5,190 nt of DNA, taken from Intestinibacter sp034113885. Lineage in GTDB: Bacteria; Bacillota; Clostridia; Peptostreptococcales; Peptostreptococcaceae. Made by a program: the position numbers and the translations under genes. The stretch spans positions 1 through 5,190 of the forward strand of contig NZ_JAXEWM010000206.1 in assembly GCF_034113885.1 (NCBI RefSeq), read 5' to 3'. Positions 1-4,433 of the stretch are shown here, in pieces (within the stretch, counting starts at the first letter, position 1; every line of letters starts with the position of its first letter). The notes beneath the pieces are model-generated. The model was not told the origin of the DNA and did no database searches. It saw only the letters and a list, made by a program, of their open reading frames with translations.

Positions 1-954
1 AAGGGTTTAGTTTCAGATGGAGTGGGGGCTTTGGCAGTCAAAAATATCTACTACGATGTTTTGCCAGATGAAGTTATAGAATACGCAAATGATATGGATT
101 TCCCTATTTTTATGTTCGATAAAAAAGGCTCTTATTATGAAGATATAGTCACTGAAATTTACGACAAAAACAAACAGAAAAACAGTATGAGCTTTAAAGA
201 GGCAAAGATAAGGATTTTATTGAAGGAAGAACTCGATAAATCCAGCGTAAAAAATATGGCGAAGGATTTTAATATTTCTTTTAAAAACAATTTATTTTCT
301 ATATGCTTAAAACCTAAGAAATATATAGAAGAAAATAGTTTATCTAGTATAATAAATACTTTAAATAGAGATTTGGGAATAAGTCATGCGGCATATAGAT
401 ACCATGGAGCTATATTTATTGTATATACCTATGAAGATAAGCATAGAGAAAAAAATGATATTGACTTTAATAAATTAGTCGGTCTTGCAATGTCTAGTTT
501 ATTTATAAATTTAAGTGATTACTATATAGGAATTAGTAATTTTCACAAAAATATAGATGAATTAAATTTGGCACTTAAGGAAGCTATGTATGCTATGAGG
601 GTAGCCTCTATAGAAGAACAAAATAAAAAATATTATTATGAGATAGGTGTTTATAAGATATTGATGCCATCTTATGGTGATAGCCATATGAGGAGTTTTT
701 ACAATGAGACTGTTGGGAAAATAAAACAATACGATCAGAAGTACAATACAGAATTATTAGATACTTCTATAGCTTACATCAAATCAGGAGGAAATATAAA
801 GGAAACTGCAAAAATAATAAACCTTCACGAAAACACAGTTAGATATAGAATTAGCAAATTAAAAGATATATTTGGAATGAAAAATTCAGAGTTTGAATTT
901 TATGAGCAGTTATCACTTGGAGTAAAGTTATATATGATATATCAAAATATATAG
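1..954 (+). CDS. PucR-family transcriptional regulator, 5'-truncated by the window edge
   Basis: The reading frame is open from base 1 (codons for KGLVSDG precede the GTG at 22) and ends at TAG 952-954, giving 317 visible residues. The left end resembles the tail of the PucR N-terminal sensory domain: a GALAVKN strand, LPDEVIEYAND, then FPIFMF. The middle (about residues 90-230) fits the GGDEF-like domain of this family. Residues 262-292 form the C-terminal PucR helix-turn-helix: SGGNIKETAKIINLHENTVRYR then ISKLKDIFG, where NxxETA and HxNTVRYR are the family hallmarks. Family knowledge: PucR/CdaR-type proteins are cytoplasmic DNA-binding regulators, often activators of purine, sugar-acid or amino-acid catabolism genes, sensing a ligand through the N-terminal part. 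The ligand here is unknown. The downstream transporter is a plausible target because palindromes lie between them. Family assignment is firm; target and ligand are inference. The GTG at 22 is not the true start. Confidence 0.9.
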   Translation, partial: KGLVSDGVGALAVKNIYYDVLPDEVIEYANDMDFPIFMFDKKGSYYEDIVTEIYDKNKQKNSMSFKEAKIRILLKEELDKSSVKNMAKDFNISFKNNLFSICLKPKKYIEENSLSSIINTLNRDLGISHAAYRYHGAIFIVYTYEDKHREKNDIDFNKLVGLAMSSLFINLSDYYIGISNFHKNIDELNLALKEAMYAMRVASIEEQNKKYYYEIGVYKILMPSYGDSHMRSFYNETVGKIKQYDQKYNTELLDTSIAYIKSGGNIKETAKIINLHENTVRYRISKLKDIFGMKNSEFEFYEQLSLGVKLYMIYQNI

Positions 955-971
955 AAGTTCATATGAAGATG

Positions 972-988
972 TTTGTAATTATTACAAA
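972..988. promoter_or_regulatory. 17-bp perfect palindrome, candidate operator
   Basis: TTTGTAAT (972-979), a central T, and ATTACAAA (981-988) form a perfect dyad 18 bp after the regulator's stop codon and upstream of the transporter promoter region. It is AT-rich and has only short T runs after it (ttttac at 991), so it is a poor terminator. A binding site for a dimeric regulator, possibly the adjacent PucR protein, is the better reading. That is inference, and short palindromes are commoner in AT-rich DNA. Confidence 0.4.
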
Positions 989-1040
989 AATTTTACGAAA
1001 AAATTTAAATTTATACAAAAACTTAATCTCTCTATTTTTA

Positions 1041-1046
1041 TATAAT
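1041..1046 (+). promoter_or_regulatory. Candidate -10 box for the transporter gene
   Basis: TATAAT lies 37 bp upstream of the preferred TTG start. It would give a start of transcription near 1053 and a leader of about 30 nt. No good -35 hexamer is seen at 16-18 bp spacing (the bases there read aaaact), which would fit a weak or activator-dependent promoter. The box lies inside the left arm of the 1041-1066 dyad. Confidence 0.4.
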
Positions 1047-1066
1047 TATCTCATCAGATAATTGTA
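1041..1066. promoter_or_regulatory. Inverted repeat over the -10 and RBS-proximal leader, candidate operator or hairpin
   Basis: AATTATCT (1044-1051) and AGATAATT (1056-1063) are perfect inverted copies around a CATC spacer. As RNA the stem extends to 11 pairs, with one G-U, using 1041-1051 and 1056-1066. It overlaps the TATAAT at 1041-1046 and ends where the AAAGGAG ribosome binding site begins (1066-1072). A repressor bound here would block the promoter. If transcription began upstream, the hairpin would sit directly against the RBS. Which applies cannot be decided from sequence. Confidence 0.5.
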
Positions 1067-1082
1067 AAGGAGAGTGGTTAGA

Positions 1083-2036
1083 TTGAAAAATAACAGAGAA
1101 TTATTTTATAAAGTTTGTTTAATATTATGTGCTATCATATGGGGAAGTACATTTGTCGTTATAAAAGATGCTACAAATACAATGTCATCGGCATTTATAA
1201 ATGCTTCTAGATTTACGATAGCTACAATTATTTTATTTGTAGTTTATTTTAAAAAGATAAAAAATATGAGTAAAACAGAGTTGAAACACGGAATTATGAT
1301 GGGGGTTGCGCTATTTGGAGGATACTATCTACAAGTATTAGGAATGGAATACGGTTCAACAGCAGGTAAATGTGCCTTTTTATCAGCTACATTCTGTGTA
1401 ATGGTGCCTTTTTTATCTTGGGCAGTTTTCAAGAGAAAACCAGATAAATATAGTGTAATATCAGCGATTATATGCGTAATAGGTGTAGCGCTTGTTTCTA
1501 TTGAAAAAGGAGCTAAAATCACATTAGGTGATGGAATTATTTTAGTATCTACTTTCTTCTATGCTGTAAATATTATGCTTACAGCCGAGTTTTCAAGCAA
1601 AGAGGGCAACGATTCTACAATTCTTGCCTTTCTACAAATAGCAGTAGTGGCAGTTTTAGGATGGGCAGTTGTAATAGCTAAACAAGATATGCCAGTAGTT
1701 TATACTAAAGGCGCAGTTTTAGGAATAATCTATTTAGGTGTATTTGCTACAGCTTTATGCTTATTAATTCAAGTAGTAGCTTTAGAAAAAATTAATTCAA
1801 CATCAGCATCTATTATTTTAAGTCTTGAATCTGTGTTTGGTGTTATAATTTCTATATTATTCTACAATGAAGTCTTAACAGCTAAGCTATTGGCGGGATT
1901 TGTTGTGATTTTTATAGGAATAATTATTTGTGAGACTAAGTTGAGCTTTACAACAAGTAAGTTAAGCAAAATAAAACATATTTTTAAAGATAAAAATAGA
2001 TATTCTATATTTACTCCTGAAAATTTATATAAATAA
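1083..2036 (+). CDS. DMT-superfamily (EamA-type) transporter
   Basis: This is a 317-residue polytopic inner-membrane protein with about ten hydrophobic helices arranged as two EamA halves. Family signatures are visible: IIWGSTFVVIKDA in helix 1, ASRFTIATIIL in helix 2, GSTAGKCAFLSATFCVMVPF at helices 3-4, and in the second half LGVFATALCLLIQVVALEKI followed by SILFYNEVLTAKLLAGFVVI. A basic hydrophilic tail of about 30 residues follows the last helix, probably cytoplasmic. Family knowledge: EamA proteins mostly export or import metabolites such as amino acids, nucleosides or their derivatives; substrate cannot be inferred here. Start choice: GTG at 1074 directly abuts the AAAGGAG box (1066-1072), leaving no usable spacing, whereas TTG at 1083 lies 10 nt after it. 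An ATG start at Met 34 would delete helix 1. The gene has its own dyad-covered promoter and a terminator behind it. The upstream PucR regulator may control it (inference). Confidence 0.88.
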   Translation: MKNNRELFYKVCLILCAIIWGSTFVVIKDATNTMSSAFINASRFTIATIILFVVYFKKIKNMSKTELKHGIMMGVALFGGYYLQVLGMEYGSTAGKCAFLSATFCVMVPFLSWAVFKRKPDKYSVISAIICVIGVALVSIEKGAKITLGDGIILVSTFFYAVNIMLTAEFSSKEGNDSTILAFLQIAVVAVLGWAVVIAKQDMPVVYTKGAVLGIIYLGVFATALCLLIQVVALEKINSTSASIILSLESVFGVIISILFYNEVLTAKLLAGFVVIFIGIIICETKLSFTTSKLSKIKHIFKDKNRYSIFTPENLYK

Positions 2037-2042
2037 TATACC

Positions 2043-2073
2043 AAAAGTCCTCTAGAATTTTAGAGGATTTTTT
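2043..2073 (+). terminator. Rho-independent terminator after the transporter gene
   Basis: TCCTCTA (2048-2054) pairs perfectly with TAGAGGA (2061-2067) around a 6-nt loop. The stem is followed by six T (2068-2073), and upstream A residues at 2043-2046 can extend it. It begins 7 bp after the transporter stop codon. Confidence 0.9.
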
Positions 2074-2089
2074 AATATGCATATTTAAC

Positions 2090-2120
2090 TTGGAATGAAT
2101 ATTTTGTATTATGTTATAAT
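2090..2120 (+). promoter_or_regulatory. Extended -10 promoter for the lysine-rich protein/GNAT unit
   Basis: TGTTATAAT (2112-2120) is a perfect extended -10 element. The best -35 candidate is TTGGAA at 2090-2095 with a long 19-bp spacer, so activity probably rests on the extended -10. It would start transcription near 2127, about 47 nt before the ATG at 2174. Confidence 0.7.
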
Positions 2121-2173
2121 GTTAAATAAGGATTTTACAGATAAATATTTTAATTAAAATAAGAGGTTTTACT

Positions 2174-2455
2174 ATGAAGGATATAATTGAAAAAACTTTA
2201 GATACAGGTCGTAAAATAGCGATGATGGCTATTTTAACTTATGGAGCGATTAGAATTTTCGAAGATGAAGATGAAAAAACTGCAAGGATAAAGGAAAGTG
2301 AAAAGACCAAAAGAAAAAAATCAAAATATAAAAACAAGAGAAAGGCGAAAATAAAAAAAGCAAAATATAAAAATGCTAGAAAAGCAAAAAAATCAAAGTA
2401 CAAAAATAAAATGAAAATTAAAAAATTTAAATTTAAAAATTCGAAGGGAGAATAA
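2174..2455 (+). CDS. Small protein with hydrophobic N-terminal segment and lysine-rich repeat tail
   Basis: This 93-residue protein belongs to no family I recognise. It starts at ATG 2174 with AAGAGG (2161-2166) 7 nt upstream and an extended -10 promoter further up, so it is probably expressed. Three zones are visible. Residues 15-29 are hydrophobic (IAMMAILTYGAIRIF): a short membrane segment or amphipathic helix. Residues 30-34 are acidic (EDEDE). Residues 44-93 carry 25 Lys and 3 Arg with one acidic residue, the last. The tail holds four copies of K-x-K-(Y/F)-K-N, beginning at residues 49, 62, 73 and 84 (spacing 13, 11, 11). Such tails can bind nucleic acid, anionic lipid or teichoic acid; any of these is inference. 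The GNAT gene follows by 7 bp, suggesting co-transcription. Low-complexity AAA/AAG-rich coding could raise doubt, but promoter, RBS, spacing and the protein-level repeat support a real gene. Confidence 0.72.
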   Translation: MKDIIEKTLDTGRKIAMMAILTYGAIRIFEDEDEKTARIKESEKTKRKKSKYKNKRKAKIKKAKYKNARKAKKSKYKNKMKIKKFKFKNSKGE

Positions 2456-2462
2456 TTTTAAT

Positions 2463-2960
2463 ATGAGGCTGAGACCATATAAAAAAACAGATGAAAAATA
2501 TTTATTAAGATGGTTTGACGATGAGAGAAAATTTTATATGTGGAGTGCGGGAATTTACAAATATCCATTAGATGAAAAGCAATTGTCTAAGCATAGACAG
2601 ACATTTGAGGATGATGAAAATGGATGGATTTTTATGATGCTAGATGAAGTTGGAATACCAATAGGTCATGTAGCTATAAAAAATGTTGATTATAAAGCTA
2701 ATAGTGCTCATATTGGATTTATCGTAGTAGATCCAGAACAAAGAGGAAAAGGATATGGAAAGAAACTTGTTAATTTAATAACAAAATATGCTTTTGATAT
2801 TTTAAATGTGGATAGAGTTACATTGAATGTTTTTGAGGTGAATCCAGTAGCTAAGAAATGCTATGAATCTGTAGGCTTCAAGGTAGAATCGAGAAAAAAA
2901 GCTATGTTGAAATATAATGATGAAGAATGGGATGCATACTTTATGATTAAAAATAAGTAA
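2463..2960 (+). CDS. GNAT-family N-acetyltransferase
   Basis: This 165-residue cytoplasmic protein has the length and fold order of a single-domain GNAT enzyme, which moves the acetyl group from acetyl-CoA to an amine. It opens with MRLRPYKKTDEKYLLRWFDD, typical of the RimJ/RimL-like group. Residues 83-103 hold the beta4-alpha3 core, HIGFIVVDPEQRGKGYGKK, in which QRGKGYG is the acetyl-CoA pyrophosphate loop (Q/R-x-x-G-x-G/A). NPVAKKCYESVGF (127-139) is motif B, with Tyr134 in the usual position of the general acid, and WDAYFM near the end is also typical. The start is ATG 2463 after GGGAG (2446-2450), which lies inside the end of the preceding gene, so translation is likely coupled. The acceptor is unknown; small molecule, peptide N-terminus and lysine side chain are all possible. 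The neighbouring lysine-rich protein is an obvious candidate substrate (inference only). No terminator is seen after it. Confidence 0.92.
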   Translation: MRLRPYKKTDEKYLLRWFDDERKFYMWSAGIYKYPLDEKQLSKHRQTFEDDENGWIFMMLDEVGIPIGHVAIKNVDYKANSAHIGFIVVDPEQRGKGYGKKLVNLITKYAFDILNVDRVTLNVFEVNPVAKKCYESVGFKVESRKKAMLKYNDEEWDAYFMIKNK

Positions 2961-3027
2961 TATAAATCTATATATAGTATATTGTATACATAAAATTTAA
3001 ATATTATAAAATAATAATGTTATAAAA

Positions 3028-3056
3028 TTGACAAATTTTTGAAAATTATTTATTAT
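3028..3056 (+). promoter_or_regulatory. Near-consensus sigma-A promoter
   Basis: TTGACA (3028-3033), a 17-bp spacer and TATTAT (3051-3056) make the best promoter in the window: perfect -35, one mismatch in the -10. It would start RNA near 3063 and leave a leader of about 107 nt before the ATG at 3170. Confidence 0.85.
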
Positions 3057-3062
3057 AGAAGC

Positions 3063-3169
3063 ATAAAATTTATATTTTAATATATAAATTATTTTAGGGT
3101 TAAAATTAGTTTGCAATGGGGCATCTTAGTATTTTAGGGTGTCTCTTTATGTTTTTAGGGGGAAAAATT
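3063..3169 (+). promoter_or_regulatory. Long, structured 5' leader with three TTTTAGGG repeats
   Basis: Two stem-loops can be drawn. The first pairs AATTTATAT (3067-3075) with ATATAAATT (3082-3090), perfect 9 bp with a 6-nt loop. The second pairs GGGGCATC (3118-3125) with GGTGTCTC (3138-3145), eight pairs including three G-U, and can be extended inward to 12 pairs with more wobbles. TTTTAGGG occurs at 3092-3099, 3132-3139 and 3153-3160; the last forms part of the RBS (AGGGGG, 3157-3162). I recognise no known riboswitch class. The structure suggests post-transcriptional control but may be incidental. Confidence 0.35.
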
Positions 3170-3751
3170 ATGAATGAAAAGTTTGTCAATATGGTTATTG
3201 ATAAAAGCGAAGGATCAAGATTTCTTGTGTCAGATAAGAGCATAGATACTATTAATTTATCTAATTTATCAAGCGACAGACAAACCTCTATTGCTAGAAT
3301 TAATATAAAAGACGAGGTTACTACTGTATGTCTTTATCAAAACGGGAAATCAAAAGGAACTATAAGTCTTAATATCGGTGTGGATCAAGTAAAAATAGAT
3401 TCAAACAGTAATATAATTACTTATCTAAATAATGATATTAGGGACTTAGCCAGACTTTACAATATAAATTTACAAGAAGGTGAAATCACTGATGTTGATA
3501 AAATTAGAGGTCTTTGTAAAATATTAGCAGATATAATGATTACTACAATTCATCTAAATGATTATTCTTGGGGATTTTCTAAGATGGTAATCAACGGTGG
3601 AAAATCATTTGAAGAGGATTTCTCACCAAATATAATTATATTTACGGGAATTGCTTCAAAATATATTTTTGCCGATAAACAAGAGGATGTATTTATGGAT
3701 GGAAATCTAGGTATGTTGTTATATCAAGAAATTAATAATTGCAATATCTAA
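3170..3751 (+). CDS. Hypothetical soluble protein, 193 residues, family not recognised
   Basis: The protein begins MNEKFVNMVIDKSEGSRF and ends EINNCNI at tandem stops (TAA TAA, 3749-3754). ATG 3170 is chosen because AGGGGG (3157-3162) lies 7 nt upstream. An in-frame ATG at 3149 has AGGG (3136-3139) 9 nt upstream and is a possible second start (200 residues). ATG 3116 has no RBS. There is no signal peptide or membrane helix from 3170 on. The first half is beta-rich in appearance (TTVCLYQNGKSKGTISLNIG), followed by a mixed region (NDIRDLARLYNINLQEGEITDVDKIRGL, about residues 87-114) and a more hydrophobic stretch around LADIMITTIHL. No catalytic motif or metal-binding cluster stands out. Two Cys lie apart in the body, with a third near the C-terminus. 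It stands alone between a strong promoter and a strong terminator, so it is probably a monocistronic, well-expressed cytoplasmic protein. I assign no function. Confidence 0.75.
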   Translation: MNEKFVNMVIDKSEGSRFLVSDKSIDTINLSNLSSDRQTSIARINIKDEVTTVCLYQNGKSKGTISLNIGVDQVKIDSNSNIITYLNNDIRDLARLYNINLQEGEITDVDKIRGLCKILADIMITTIHLNDYSWGFSKMVINGGKSFEEDFSPNIIIFTGIASKYIFADKQEDVFMDGNLGMLLYQEINNCNI

Positions 3752-3758
3752 TAAATCA

Positions 3759-3793
3759 ATACAGTTGATATAAAATTTTATACATTACTGTAT
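3759..3793. repeat. Nested inverted repeat in the intergenic gap
   Basis: Outer arms ATACAGT (3759-3765) and ACTGTAT (3787-3793) enclose a perfect 14-bp palindrome, TATAAAATTTTATA (3769-3782). The unit begins a few bases after the tandem stop codons of the 193-residue gene and lies upstream of its terminator. It has no T tract behind it, so it is not a terminator. It could stabilise the 3' end of the mRNA or bind a protein; function is unknown. Confidence 0.45.
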
Positions 3794-3822
3794 AATAAAA
3801 ATTAATTGCTAATAACCATATT

Positions 3823-3872
3823 ATAACTGAGCTTTTATGTTATTTACGATGTAAAAGCTCAGTTATTTTTTT
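3823..3872 (+). terminator. Strong Rho-independent terminator
   Basis: ATAACTGAGCTTTTA (3823-3837) pairs perfectly over 15 bp with 3852-3866, around a 14-nt loop. A run of seven T (3866-3872) follows directly. It ends transcription from the promoter at 3028 and insulates the VanZ unit. Confidence 0.95.
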
Positions 3873-3879
3873 AAATAAG

Positions 3880-3888
3880 TGATATAAT
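3880..3888 (+). promoter_or_regulatory. Extended -10 promoter for the VanZ/ASKHA unit
   Basis: TGATATAAT is a perfect extended -10 (TG-n-TATAAT), 8 bp after the terminator's T tract and 41 bp before the ATG at 3930. No clear -35 is seen, since that position falls within the terminator's right arm. Transcription would start near 3895. Confidence 0.65.
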
Positions 3889-3929
3889 AGTTTAGAAGTA
3901 TTATAAATTTTATATCGGTAGGTGAAGCA

Positions 3930-4421
3930 ATGAAGGATAAAGTGAAAATAATTATTTTAGCGATAATTATAATTTTATGGATGGCATTTATATTTAGTAT
4001 GTCAGCTAAGAATGCAACACAATCCTCGAATATAAGTGGGGGATTTACATACGATGTTCTAAATACATTCTTTTCGAATTTTAGAGGATTAGATAAATCT
4101 ATTCAAGATAATATAGTAGAAGACATGCAATTTATAGTTAGAAAAGGAGCTCATTTTAGTGCATATGCCGTATTAGGAGGTCTTTGCTTTGTAGAATCTA
4201 TATATTTAAAAAGGTTTAATTTCAAGAATGAGTTTATAGCTGCATTTTTGATATCAGTACTATATGCAGTTTCTGATGAAATCCACCAATATTTTGTGCC
4301 AGGTCGTGCTTGTGAGTTTAGAGATGTGGTAATCGATAGCTGTGGAGTATTATTTGGGATAACTGTAGTTGTAGTATTTAATATAATAAAAAATAAATTA
4401 AAAAAATCTATACCAAGATAG
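3930..4421 (+). CDS. VanZ-family membrane protein
   Basis: This 163-residue protein starts at ATG 3930, preceded by AGGTG (3920-3924). Residues 5-24 form the first membrane helix (VKIIILAIIIILWMAFIFSM), ending at the SMSA typical of the family. The conserved core is present: RKGAHFSAYAVLG (70-82, with the Lys-x-x-His signature), a helix near 101-114, then SDEIHQYFVPGR (115-126) and RDVVIDSCG (131-139), whose acidic residues Asp116, Glu117, Asp132 and Asp136 are invariant-type positions, and a last helix at about 138-152. Family knowledge: VanZ was named for its place in the enterococcal vanA cluster, where it gives low-level teicoplanin resistance; most homologues in Clostridia are of unknown function and lie outside resistance clusters. 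No van ligase or dehydrogenase genes are seen here, so resistance should not be inferred. The next gene begins 12 bp downstream, suggesting an operon. Confidence 0.93.
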   Translation: MKDKVKIIILAIIIILWMAFIFSMSAKNATQSSNISGGFTYDVLNTFFSNFRGLDKSIQDNIVEDMQFIVRKGAHFSAYAVLGGLCFVESIYLKRFNFKNEFIAAFLISVLYAVSDEIHQYFVPGRACEFRDVVIDSCGVLFGITVVVVFNIIKNKLKKSIPR

Positions 4422-4433
4422 GAGTTGAAATAA

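Noticed and set aside
22..24. GTG as the start of the PucR-family gene
   Set aside because: The frame is open to base 1, the upstream codons continue a PucR-like N-terminal domain, and no RBS precedes 22. The gene is cut by the window edge.
972..1000. Terminator after the PucR gene
   Set aside because: The stem is almost all A-T with a 1-3 nt loop and lacks a proper T tract; it reads better as an operator-like palindrome.
1325..1522. Minus-strand ORF of 65 residues
   Set aside because: It lies entirely within the EamA transporter gene, whose protein shows clear family motifs; no RBS or family signature was seen on the minus strand.
1862..2044. Minus-strand ORF of 60 residues
   Set aside because: It is an antisense shadow of the transporter's 3' end, without recognisable motifs.
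2961..3027. Short dyads after the GNAT gene, such as GTATA-TTG-TATAC (2977-2989)
   Set aside because: The arms are only 5 bp of alternating AT with no T tract; they are expected by chance in this composition.
3116..3169. N-terminal extension of the 193-residue protein from ATG 3116, resembling a short signal peptide
   Set aside because: No RBS precedes 3116 (ttagtttgca), while AGGGGG is well placed for ATG 3170. The hydrophobic look comes from translating leader RNA.
3930..4421. Glycopeptide-resistance locus suggested by VanZ
   Set aside because: No vanH, vanA, vanX or VanRS-type genes are nearby, and VanZ homologues are widespread in Bacillota outside such clusters.
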